A stretch of DNA of 64,000 nucleotides, taken from assembly GCA_935421135.1 (NCBI GenBank), contig OW285191.1:19422700-19486699 (forward strand), in the 5' to 3' direction. The notes under the pieces were generated by a model that ran no database searches, was not told the origin of the DNA, and saw only the letters and a list, made by a program, of their open reading frames with translations. Positions 47,225 to 57,839 of this stretch are shown here, piece after piece (within the stretch, counting starts at the first letter, position 1; each line of letters starts with the position of its first letter). The DNA comes from Bugulina stolonifera (lineage: Eukaryota; Bryozoa; Gymnolaemata; Cheilostomatida; Bugulidae). The position numbers and the translations under genes were made by a program.

Positions 47225-47775
47225 GTACTGCATGGCTAATCACTTGCATGCAGTGCTGTGCTGGGAGATAATAGGTGATGCAAATATCATATCATTATTT
47301 CTTTTAAAATGTTAAATGTGAATGCAAATTTGGCATACAGTGCAATTAAGAACAAAGGCAAGTAGGCACAAAGAGCAAGGTAGTCATCACATTACTGATC
47401 TGGTGAACTTAACAACATTTCTATCTGTTTGTATTCTACTGCTTCAAAATATTCCATGAATTCAATCTAACTACAAAGTACTGTCTAGGTTATGATTCTA
47501 CATTTCCAAGCTGAAATTTTACTTGGTAAGGTAAAATACAGTGCAGTATTATACACCATTATGATAGCTTGGGGTCCAAATTTGTAATTGGGCCAATTAG
47601 GTTCAAGTTATCAAAAGACATACAAAGAAGGCTCAAATTTGTGGAATTAGCAAAGGCTATCTCATTTACTATTCAGTAATGACACCTGGTGTCAATACAT
47701 GGAATATTTCAGCACAGGTGAATAATATTACAGTTTAAGAATAAAATTGATGTACTAAACATAATATATGTATAC
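47225..47775. other. Unassigned DNA
   Basis: No recognised gene or repeat. An ATTGGGCCAATTAGG palindrome near 47588 is the only notable motif. Confidence 0.3.
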
Positions 47776-47779
47776 ATGT

Positions 47780-48050
47780 AGCCCAGTGTTGGAAGTAGAA
47801 CAATTGAGGTAGGTGCATGGTGCATGCAATCTTACATATTAGTATTGTACCCACCTAATCTCATAGTAGCTCAGAAATTAGTGAATTACTAAAATTAAAA
47901 TAATTAGGCACTGGTGAGATTCAAACTCAAGACTCTATGAATAAGAGTCAAGCACTCTACCACTAGACTATAGGGTAAACTAGGTATTAAAATGAGGGTA
48001 CACGCCTGCTGGCTGTATAACCACTATAATTAAGGTGGGTACACCCTTAG
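47780..48050 (-). mobile_element. tRNA-derived SINE, family C, copy 1
   Basis: On the minus strand TAGTCTAGTGGTAGAGTGCT (A box) and GAGTTTGAATCTC (B box) are followed by a body ending in CAATTGTTC. A second copy lies at 61495-61800 with the same order of segments, including GAGGGTACACGCCTGCT. Confidence 0.8.
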
Positions 48051-48429
48051 AACACTGATGTAGCCCTTTTACCCTAAAACTAATCTTTTCTGTCTAAAGA
48101 GAATATGAAGGGCCTAAATGGATGAGGATATACATATAATACGTATAGATTTGACAGCACCTCAAACAAACAGTCAGGTGCTTGTTCCAAGTGATGCAAC
48201 CTCTAGAAACGGACAAAAACTTGTTGCAAACTTTTTACCAGTATTTTGAAATGTAAACTTGCAGACAATTGGGTGTGATTGTATGTCGTCCTACCCTTGT
48301 CATTTATAGCTAATGACAAATAGGTAAAGTTCATGTTCATATTATAGTTCAGTAATATTAACCAGTTGCTGCCTGAATTTCTGAGCATTTAAAAGGCAGC
48401 ATTTATTCAAGCTGTAACAAGATTGGTAA

Positions 48430-48826
48430 AATTCCTACAATGCAGTGCACGGATAACATTCCCACAATGCAGTGCACGTATAGCATTCTCACAATACAGT
48501 GCACGGAAGACATTCCCACAATGCAGTGCACGGAAAACATTCCCACAATGCAGTGCACGGATAGCATTCCCACAATACAGTGCACGGATAGCATTCTCAC
48601 AACACAGTGCATGGAGGACATTCCCACAATGCAGTGCACGGATAACATTCCCACAATGCAGTGCACGGATAACATTCCCACAATACAGTGCACGGAGGAC
48701 ATTCCTGCAATACAGTGCACGGAGGACATTCCCGCAATACAGCGCACGGATAACATTCCCACAATGCAGTGCACGGAGGACATTCCCACAATACAGTGCA
48801 CGGAGGACATTCCCGCAATACATAGC
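48430..48826. repeat. 27-bp array
   Basis: About 15 copies of CACAATGCAGTGCACGGATA plus ACATTCC. A multiple of three, so it is open in several frames on both strands without being coding. Confidence 0.95.
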
Positions 48827-48829
48827 CTA

Positions 48830-49600
48830 TAAACTGTTCTGATGATAGAATGGCAATGATTCAACTACTATACTGACTAGTGGCTAACACGCATATACAT
48901 TGTATGTACATTATACATTATACATGTACATGATTGTAGTCTATAGCCAAACCAATGCAACTTTGGTAACGCATTACTTGTTTTTCTTGCATTGAATTAA
49001 TATTCCAACTTGTGCCTGTGATCCTACACACTGGATTACATTTAGTTTTTATGGCTGTTTAAGGGATAATGTACTTCTAGCTTTAATCTTTTACTAAACT
49101 CCAAACAGAGAGAAATGGAATTATAGGCCCATCTAATCAGAGACTATACCAATATATTATAGTCTGCTTTCACTGCTCATTTCATTAGTGGCAAGACTGA
49201 TAATTAATAATATTCTCAATTGAATATCATTTCATTTTTTTAAACTGTTGGATCGTACTGTAATCATACAAGTGTAATGCAATCATGTAATAGATGGTGT
49301 ATATTACAAGCATTAACCATTTACTCTCATCCTGCTCCAGTTGTAAACGTATGATTTATAGAACACTGTTTTCCAAAGCATAAAATATTATATCATATTG
49401 GATGGTGAGGTACTTGAGCTGGTATGTCTTGGTATTATATATACTGTATAAAGTGTGTATCTGCAATACCTGCGTCGTGATATGTATTTAGCCCTACTAC
49501 ATGAATAATATTTGGCAATATTTATCTAGCAGCTGTTGATATTATTTATTGCCGTTTTAAAAAGAAAGCATAAAATTCTGTTGTTCAAATAAATAGCCAA
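48830..49600. other. Unassigned AT-rich DNA
   Basis: No recognised gene or repeat before the 3' end of paralogue 7. Confidence 0.3.
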
Positions 49601-49605
49601 TAAGC

Positions 49606-49611
49606 TTTATT
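49606..49611 (-). terminator. Poly(A) signal of paralogue 7
   Basis: AATAAA on the minus strand, 137 bases beyond the stop at 49748. Confidence 0.6.
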
Positions 49612-49747
49612 TACTTCAATGAATACAATGAAAAGTGGTGTAGCTGTCATTGTATGACAATGGTTAGTAAGTAACGCACATAAATGTGTGGTAGTCACAT
49701 ACGAGTACGCCAACTTAGGGCACCTTGCAAGAGGCACGCTAGTTAGG

Positions 49748-51413
49748 CTAAAACACATTTGGTCGGCAGCAGCAGCCAGCCTCATATTTCACCCACTTCC
49801 ATGAAAAGATACAGTCCTTAAAGTACAACAGCATCTTCATCCAGCGGAACTCGGGGATGCATCTCCCACTCCATGGTGCACCTGCACTAGCCTGTAATTC
49901 ATTAAAGTAAGAAGCCACATGTAACTCCACACGTCTGTGTTTTATATTGTATATTGCTATTTACTACTTATTGTTGTTAGAGGTGCACTTGCCGCCATTC
50001 GTCTATTTACAGTATTTCTAATTGTTTCTTGTATTAACCTGCACTAGAATTAAATTATTATAGACTTCCAAACCAAATGGATGGTATAACAACTAGTAGC
50101 CTACAGCAGGTGCTATAGAGTGGTACATAGTACAGCAGGTGCTATAAGGTGCTACATAGTACACAGGCTGATACATAGAACATAGACCGGTACATAGCTT
50201 ACTATTCCTCCGCAGTACTCCGGTTTGCACCTGCATATACGCATTAGCTGAATGAAGTTATGCATAGGTTCGTTCTCTCTCTGGAAGACATTCCACCACT
50301 GGTTGTCAAGGAGAACCCCATATGGTTTCACCACGTAGCATTCTTGGTCACACCTATTACCAATCTCAGGCCTACAAATTACAAACACATTATAGTATAT
50401 ATATAATATTGTATAAAATACTATAAGGTACTACAACATATTATACGTACATGTATACGTAATACGTACTGCAATATATTATACGTATACATAATACGTA
50501 CTGTAATATACATGTACATAATACGTACTGTAATTACTATATGTAATACGTACTGTAATATATTAAGCACAACTGAGTTGACATACAGTTGTAGTTTTCT
50601 TGTGAACAGAGAAGAGATCAGTAACCTAATGTACATGGCATTGTAGCTTCTTCTTATAGTTGAATTCTATGCTACATCTACCTGCTGTTACTACACATTG
50701 TGAAATGTTATGTCTACCTGCTGTTACTACACATTGTGAAATGTTATGTCTACCTGCTGTTACAACACATTGTGAAATGTTATGTCTACCTGCTGTTACC
50801 AGATATTGCAATATGCCCAACATCCGCCTATAGAGCCTATAGAATCGTGTGACACAAGTCTCTAGATGAACTGCTAATACTTACTGTGGGTCCTTCAAAA
50901 ACGGCTCCACATCTTCCTCTATCGCTGGTACACCAAGTGCAGGATGCTTTGCTCCATCGTTGATACCCTAAAGTCATTTTGTGTGAGATTTTAGTATCAG
51001 CCCTCCATAAAGAGATACAATTATGATACTATAGACATTCTACATGTATACGTATATGAAGAGCACTTACAGCATGAATTTCTCTCAAAGCAAGGAACTG
51101 CTCCTGCATATCCGGTGTTGGAGGCTCGATACGACTCATATTGGTGTGGAAGCCAACATACATGTTGTTAGAGGCCGGCATTATTCCTTCCGTGAGTGCT
51201 TCACTTTCAGTGGTCATCAGAGCCCAAGCGGCCACCAGTAACTAAACATGTATGTGCATAGTACATAAACATGAATCGGGTATACAGTAATATAATATAA
51301 TACATCACAATAGAAAAAAACATGATGTTATGTTACATTCACACATAATATGCAAATTTGTATGCTGTTGCTCAAATCAAAGCTAGTCTTACCAGTGCTT
51401 TATTCATCCACAT
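49748..51413 (-). CDS. Paralogue 7: NGF/Spaetzle-like cystine-knot protein lacking N-terminal cysteines
   Basis: Five exons, 195 aa: 51393-51413, 51071-51241, 50885-50967, 50203-50371, 49748-49891, phases 0,0,2,0. Exon 1 (MWMNKAL) plus LLVAAWALMTT makes the signal peptide. The two cysteines normal in exon 2 are both missing: the usual C-TN-sequon has become FHTNMS, keeping the glycosylation site. Exon 4 is longest of the family (169 nt): RCDQEC, NQWWNVFQ, a 9-residue insertion, then ICRC and YC. Exon 5: WSGRC, RWMKMLLY, DC, SWKWVKYEAGCCC. The protein ends soon after the knot. CCAAT on the gene strand at 51516-51520. Inferred secreted ligand with an altered pro-segment. Confidence 0.85.
50430..50565. 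repeat. Short repeats of AATACGTACTGTAATAT (intron 3, paralogue 7)
   Basis: Four to five imperfect copies of TAATACGTACTGTAATAT, mixed with ACATGT words. Confidence 0.7.
50660..50812. repeat. 36-bp array in intron 3 of paralogue 7
   Basis: Nearly four copies of TGTTATGTCTACCTGCTGTT plus ACTACACATTGTGAAA. Confidence 0.9.
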
Positions 51414-51894
51414 TTTTGTCACGACTGCAACAACCAAGTATCTTGAGCGTTTGTGATCAAATGAGTGCACTATAGCTAATTCACTTACATTTATACATCA
51501 ATGTATGCGTGCATAATTGGAATGGGCAGGTATGAGACTATCGGTATCATTGTTGGGGGGGGGGAGGGGTGCAGCCTACTACTCTCATTAGCCATAGAGG
51601 GTTTCGCACATGTGTGTAGCTGTTTATAAGGCTAGCTAGCCAATTAGATGGTGCATTATCACTGGCCGACTTCAAAATGTACATGTATAATGTATAACTA
51701 TAATCTTGACTAGCTTACCTGGCCATTCTTGTCATACTCCATTTTAAGTGGACAATATCTCAAATGGTGGCCATCCAATACACCTGGTAGTGTACTTTTC
51801 TTATAGTTAGGAATTTGTAATCTCCAACTTTCTGTCAGGATTTTTAAGACAGCAGCTCAACCTTACCCGCAGTGGTACTGGCCGAAGAGGCAGT

Positions 51895-52035
51895 TTAGTC
51901 TGGACTGGCCCGGCCTGGCCTGGTCTAGTCTGGTCCAATTTGGTCCAGTCTGGTCTAGTCTGGTCTAGTCTGGTTTAGTCTGGTCTAGTTTGCTCTAGTC
52001 TGGTCTAATCTGGCCCAGTCTGGTCATGGCTAGAC
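51895..52035. repeat. 10-bp TCTGGTCTAG-type array
   Basis: Loose tandem copies of TCTGGTCTAG, TTTGGTCCAG and related decamers. Confidence 0.8.
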
Positions 52036-52129
52036 TTGAGTTGCTTCTTGTTTAATCACTGCTCTGTATTTCTATCTCCGATTATAGTAATATATATGCA
52101 GTTACATGGGAATAACAGTATGTTAACCA

Positions 52130-52365
52130 GTACATGTAGCACTACATTCACCAGTACATGTAGCACTACATTCACCAGTACATGTAGCACTACATTCACC
52201 AGTACATGTAGCACTACATTCACCAGTACATGTAGCACTACATTCACCAGTACATGTAGCACTACATTCACCAGTGTACATGTAGCACTACATTCACCAG
52301 TACATGTAGCACTACATTCACCAGTACATGTAGCACTACATTCACCAGTGCATGTAGCACTGGAG
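52130..52365. repeat. 24-bp array
   Basis: Ten copies of ACCAGTACATGTAGCACTAC plus ATTC. Confidence 0.95.
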
Positions 52366-52493
52366 GTGCTAACTAACCGTTGAAAAACCTGTATCTCTAT
52401 CCTGTGTGTTTATTATGATACCAGTCTAATGGAACCGGCCCATGGAATGGTGTGAATGGTAACGTATGCATACCGAGAAATTTTATTGGCTGA

Positions 52494-52530
52494 TTTCGAA
52501 TCAACTGTGCAGTGTGCAGTTGATTCGAAA
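52494..52530. other. Perfect 14-bp inverted repeat
   Basis: TTTCGAATCAACTG (52494-52507) and its complement (52517-52530) around a 9-base loop. Not obviously part of an array or gene. Confidence 0.8.
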
Positions 52531-52539
52531 TTGTCTGCC

Positions 52540-53730
52540 CATAAAAATTCGCAGTCGATGAGCCACTCACACATGGTGAATTCACAAGCGATTTTCTCAC
52601 TACGATTTAGGAAGATGAAATCCGTACATAAGCATTAGCACTGTAATATCAGACCAGCTAACTCAGTGTTTAACAATTCTATGTTTTAGAAAATGCACAT
52701 ACTGTGTTGCCGTACTGCATGTCATAGATTAAATGACGCCGCACTATTAATCTCTGAGTTGTCTTCTCTTTGCTAAAATGGCCCTTTGAGGCTTTTAGTG
52801 TACTTGATTTTATTTTTGTTGACATCCCTAGCATTTTGAAATGTGATGTAATTGTGTGGAGATCAGAGGATGAGGATAGAGGTTAGAGAAGAGACGGGGT
52901 GGGATGGGGTTGAGGTGGGGTGGGGCCGAAAATGTTAGACTAACTCATGCAGATGTAACGATACAAAGACAAATTACTCATACACGCTATGTTAGGGCCC
53001 CAAACTAAGCTTCCTGCAGAATGATTACGAGCCTCATCTTCTAATTGGGAATATACAACACTGTTCTACTGTGGCTTATCTCTCACAGTATATACATGTA
53101 CTTGATAACAGTAACAATGTACAGTAGCTATTTGGGGCTCTAACCCCAGTGCAACAGTAATAGATGACACACCTACATTGTACATACATCTACATCTACG
53201 TGGGTTGTGCACCAGTAATAGATTAGGCACCTACGTACATCTACGTGGGTTGTAAATTAGCTTTGAATGGCAAGCAAACAACTTTAGAAAAAGTTACACC
53301 CTTGAAGTGAGTTCAAAATTGATATGATTTGAATAGGCAATTTGAACATCAAGTTGAATTTGCGTATGTTGCTAACTTTTCAGTTAGTTTTATTGTTATC
53401 ATTAGATCTCACTCTCTATTTCCTACGCAGGCAATCTATCTGTAAACAACTAAACTTACATGTATTATTCCAGGACTTTATCTGCTAAGCAAAATAATCT
53501 TCTGTCTACAGGACACTCGCGTAGTTTCATGTTTCTCTCTTTGGTAAATGCAACTCATTCTGTCAGAATCTGACATTGGCGAGTCCAGAAAATTCCAAAT
53601 TTTTCCTACTTTGCATGCTTGAAACATGCGACACACATAATAAACATAATGAATTACCAGTTATCAAAAATTATTTCATGTAAATCCTGTATGATTTGTG
53701 GCTGTACTGTAATGTCTTGAGGCACATGGG
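52540..53730. other. Unassigned DNA
   Basis: No gene recognised. Contains a G-rich tract (52890-52930) and a two-copy CATCTACGTGGGTTGT repeat near 53190-53255. Confidence 0.3.
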
Positions 53731-53734
53731 TACA

Positions 53735-54240
53735 GTAGTATGGGTGTGGGAAGTGCCTATTATGTGTGGTGCTAGGCCTTCCTGATTACATAGTATAGAG
53801 TAAACAGTATTTGTAGTTATGGCATTTATTGAGTACGACCCATAGATCCCGAGTCAATGCTTAGACCAATCTTGAGAAAGAGTATGTTCTATCTTACATG
53901 TAGTAGAAAGTTGGGGCTTCAAGGTCCAATGGGATTAAGAGCTGGAACTAGCTTAGCTATGAAATAAGACTCTGTATAAGTACATGTAGTATTATACTGT
54001 AGATGTGTCTTTATTGAAGTCCAAGCATCAACTGCATCAGTAATGAAAGAGCATACGCTCTATATATTATTGCGTTTCCAGTAAAAGGACGATGTAGTAT
54101 TATCCAGAAATTGCGCAATGAGATGGCTGATAAACGAACGAGGTCCGACCTCTTTAAGGTCGACCTTTTGCAAAATGTGGTTAAAATGATGTATATCATG
54201 TAATCAATTGATTGCAAGTACTTCTGAGACCTCGGCCCCA
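53735..54240 (-). mobile_element. Solo-LTR-like element, copy 3
   Basis: Collinear with copy 2 without the large insertion: GTGGTGCTAGGCCTTC, TACGACCCATAGATCCCGAG, then TGTCTTTATTGAAGTCCAA, the complement of an AATAAAGACA signal. On the minus strand ATATATAGAGCGTATGCTC lies about 35 bases upstream of that signal. Confidence 0.6.
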
Positions 54241-54249
54241 TTACATAGG

Positions 54250-54690
54250 TAGAAAAGGCAAGTTATACATAGACTATTAAGTAAGTTACAACCAGTAATC
54301 CACAAATTGCATAATATAGGCAAATTATACACTAAGTATGAGTACATGCATACATGACAAGGTAAGTACAAGAGTAACTATGTGAGTATGAGTTGAGGGA
54401 GACAACTACTAGGCACTTAGTGTGCATTGAACATCAGTTGGCGGAGGATGAGGTTATATAATGAAATGTCCTGTGCCACCACAATACATATACATATAAC
54501 TTGCCAAGGTTGAGCTTTACAGAGAAATCAGGCCTGCCTAATATCTTGTTCTCATAGCAGGGTCCCAAATAGCAACCCCAAGAGAAATCAGTTACACTTT
54601 CCAAGTTTGACTGGTTCTGCTCCGTTCAGATATGGATCAACCATTGCCTGAGAGAAAAAAATGGTAACACTAAGAGGTGGGAGTTGCGTG
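54250..54690. other. Unassigned DNA with one possible minus-strand terminal exon
   Basis: At about 54592-54648 on the minus strand an excellent acceptor (TTTTTTTCTCTCAG) is followed by an open stretch, MVDPYLNGAEPVKLGKCN, and a stop. No partner exons or family recognised. Confidence 0.25.
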
Positions 54691-54699
54691 CCAATGCAC

Positions 54700-54990
54700 A
54701 AATACCACACAGTCATCTGATGTCACACAGTCATCTGATACCACACAGTCATCTGATACCACACAGTCATCTGACATCAAACAGTCATCTGATACCACAC
54801 AGTCATCTGACATCAAACAGTCATCTGATACCACACAGTCATCTGACATCACACAGTCATCTGATACCACACAGTCATCTCATGTCACACAGTCATCTGA
54901 TGTCATACAGTCATCTGATACCACACAGCCATCTGATACCACACAGTCATCTGATACCCCACAGCCATCTGACATCACACAGCTATCTGA
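54700..54990. repeat. 18-bp array, ~16 copies
   Basis: ACACAGTCATCTGATACC units with GATGTC and GACATC variants. The same family as the larger array at 56345. Confidence 0.95.
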
Positions 54991-54999
54991 TACCAATGA

Positions 55000-55436
55000 A
55001 AAATTCACAGTATGATGCCAACCTCCAAATTTTAGAGGGAATTCATACTTATGTCATACACAATGTCATACACAATGACGTGAAAGCTCACCATTGAGTC
55101 ATTTGTTGCTACAAACAACAATAAAATATGGCCACATAAGAAAGAATGGCGATGCGCTCTCCTAACCACTATTACTGTTGCCCCTAAAAGTGGCGCAACA
55201 GCTCACAATAAGTAGAATTTATGGCTCTAAAGTGACAGAACACATCTTAAGGATCATTTTGGTCTATAGGACTTGTAGCAAAATGCTAAAAACCATTGAG
55301 AAATGCTTATTAGACAGGAAAACTGCATTTTTGCAAACCGTTCTAAAACTTTTTCACAGCGCTGTACATATATCATGCATATACATGTACGATGTACATG
55401 CTCATGTATATACACTGTATTATAAATGGTAGTACA
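55000..55436. other. Unassigned DNA
   Basis: No recognised gene. An 84-codon plus frame (55178-55432) has no recognisable domain. Confidence 0.3.
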
Positions 55437-55500
55437 AGGCGCATTTTTTATTTTTTATATAGATTTCGATACTCGTCCGAGTATCATCATCTGATTTCAC
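55437..55500. repeat. Hairpin unit related to the 6551 palindrome
   Basis: GGCGCATTTTTTATTTTTTA is followed by a perfect 8-bp stem (GATACTCG-TC-CGAGTATC) and ATCATCTGAT. This matches the tail and one arm of the element at 6551-6640. Confidence 0.65.
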
Positions 55501-55654
55501 ACTGTACACTGTACATATACATGTACACTGTATATTATATCGTGTACATGTATATATAATATAGTATCTTGTGTTCAATAGATATATGTATGCACAGGTT
55601 TACATTGTAGTTATATACATGTATTTAATACTAGTAAATATTAGATGTGCTAAT

Positions 55655-56065
55655 GAAAAAGCTTATATGGTACCATCCTCTGCTCTCAGCTATTTGGGTG
55701 TTAAAAAGAATCGTGACTAATATTTGATAATTGTTTACTTTAGTATGGTTATCGATTAGATAAACTCTGAATATACAGAATAAAATTATTAAGTGAAATA
55801 AATTTAACAAATTTTAGTTGGCTAATAGAAATATGATATTCTATTGTGAGAAACTTGAAAAACATCCGGAGGCTGTGAGTTCAGGTTTAAATGATTTTGA
55901 CGTAGGAATTGATAAAAAATAGACATTTTAAAATTATTAATTTAGCAATAAGATTCACATGTTATTTAGAGAAATTAAGACTCTCCCAATCTACATCAAA
56001 CGCATATTATATGATTTAACAAACAAAATGTGTACGTGCTGCTTGGGAAACATACAGAGCAATTT
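55655..56065. mobile_element. Dispersed element DR1, copy 6
   Basis: Closest to copies 3 and 5. Preceded by the same ATACTAGTAAATATTAGATG and followed by the short version of the 51-bp array (56105-56215) and the TATGCTCCGTATCCCCATGT flank. Confidence 0.85.
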
Positions 56066-56344
56066 AGCACACGCCTGTTATAGTTTATAATATTTTTCCC
56101 TCTCATCATATTTACGTGTATATTCTTATACTGTGCATCTCTATGTCTATGGTCAGTCATGTTTACATATTTTATATTCTTATACTGTGCATCTCTACTC
56201 TATGTCTGTGGTCAACCATGTTTGCTATTTAAGACTATATTCTTATGCTCCGTATCCCCATGTCTATGACAGCCTTCTCATTATTTATACATTCAGATTG
56301 TGTCATAATGATAATACGTGTACTATTAATAATTAATATTATTA

Positions 56345-57215
56345 ATATACCACACAGTCATCTGATACCACACAGTCATCTGATACCACACAGTCATCTG
56401 ATGTCACACAGTCATCTCATGTCACACAGTCATCTCATGTCACACAGTCATCTGATGTCACACAGTCATCTGATACCACACAGTCATCTGATACCACAGA
56501 GTCATCTGATACCACACAGTCATCTGATACCACACAGTCATCTGATGTCACACAGTCATCTGATACCACACAGTCATCTGATGTCACACAGTCATCTCAT
56601 GTCACACAGTCATCTCATGTCACACAGTCATCTGATGTCACACAGTCATCTGATGTCACACAGTCATCTGATACCACACAGTCATCTGATACCACACAGT
56701 CATCTGATACCACACAGTCATCTGATACCACACAGTCATCTGATGTCACACAGTCATCTGATGTCACACAGTCATCTGATGTCACACAGTCATCTGATGT
56801 CACACAGTCATCTGATACCACACAGTCATCTGATACCACACAGTCATCTGATACCACACAGTCATCTGATACCACACAGTCATCTGATACCACACAGTCA
56901 TCTGATTTCACACAGTCATCTAATACCACACAGTCATCTCATGTCACACAGTCATCTCATGTCACACAGTCATCTGATACCACACAGTCATCTGATACCA
57001 CACAGTCATCTGATACCACACAGTCATCTGATTTCACACAGTCATCTGATACCACACAGTCATCTCATGTCACACAGTCATCTCATGTCACACAGTCATC
57101 TGTGATACCACACAGTCATCTGATACCACACAGTCATCTGATGTCACACAGACATCTCATGTCACACAGTCATCTGATACCATACAGTCATCTCATGTCA
57201 CACAGTCATCTCTGT
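56345..57215. repeat. 18-bp array, ~48 copies
   Basis: ACACAGTCATCTGATACC units mixed with GATGTC and CATGTC variants arranged in runs. It directly abuts the end of the duplicated DR1 segment. A small outlier block lies at 57360-57418. Confidence 0.95.
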
Positions 57216-57424
57216 AGTGTATTGGTAAGACTGTATTGCACTTACTTTATTAGTTCTCCCTTTCACCTCTGCCCAGTCTTATCGTCCCAGTCCAAGTGCC
57301 TTCCCTTCGTACCTCCTGCGCAGACCGGATCTAGTCTGAGTCCGTGACGCTACATCACAATCTCATGTCATACAGTCATCTCATGTCACACAGTCATCTC
57401 ATGTCATACAGTCGTCTGATACTA

Positions 57425-57830
57425 AACTGGACAATGTTCAACTTTGCATTGTGAAAGAATTTCTTCATGGACTTATTGCCTCACAGCAGTCAAAATCATT
57501 CAATGCCACTGTTCTGCATTCCCAAGGCACAGTTAAAGCAGCCATTTCCCAAATACATGTACAAGCGATGTACAAATACTTTGTGTCAAGGAAGAACAAT
57601 AGTGGTCATCTGCAGATTGCATTAAGATGCTTTGCGCATGTCCACAAATGGTCATGTAGCTGCACGTAGCATTAGGATCTTTGCCAAGACACACCAAATT
57701 CTGTGGCCAAGCCTTGATGCTAAGTTTCCAAAGCATAGGGCCCTACACCTTTATTTAATCAGGCTTCATGAGACTTTAGCTTCTCTTTTAGGTTACCCTC
57801 AACTCATCACTAGAGCGGTATAAACAGGTG
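57425..57830 (+). other. Possible decayed coding fragment
   Basis: Two overlapping plus frames (57451-57669 and 57632-57823) look protein-like (FLHGLIASQQSKSFNATVLH, then RIFAKTHQILWPSLDAKFPK) and could be one frameshifted gene. I recognise no family. Confidence 0.25.
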
Positions 57831-57839
57831 TGAGGTGTG

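Noticed and set aside
48403..48864. Cysteine-rich repeat protein frames (about 150 codons)
   Set aside because: 27-bp array open in several frames on both strands; no promoter or splice context.
55460..55500. Second hammerhead ribozyme candidate
   Set aside because: The minus strand has CAGATGAT-stem-GAAA, but the core CTGATGA is altered (U4 changed, one base inserted) and stems I and III cannot be closed.
54700..57215. CRISPR-like regular repeats
   Set aside because: 18-bp units are directly contiguous with no unique spacers, in a eukaryotic context.
56245..57347. Histidine-serine-rich 286-codon frame
   Set aside because: A product of the 18-bp array. Frames on the other strand are equally open.
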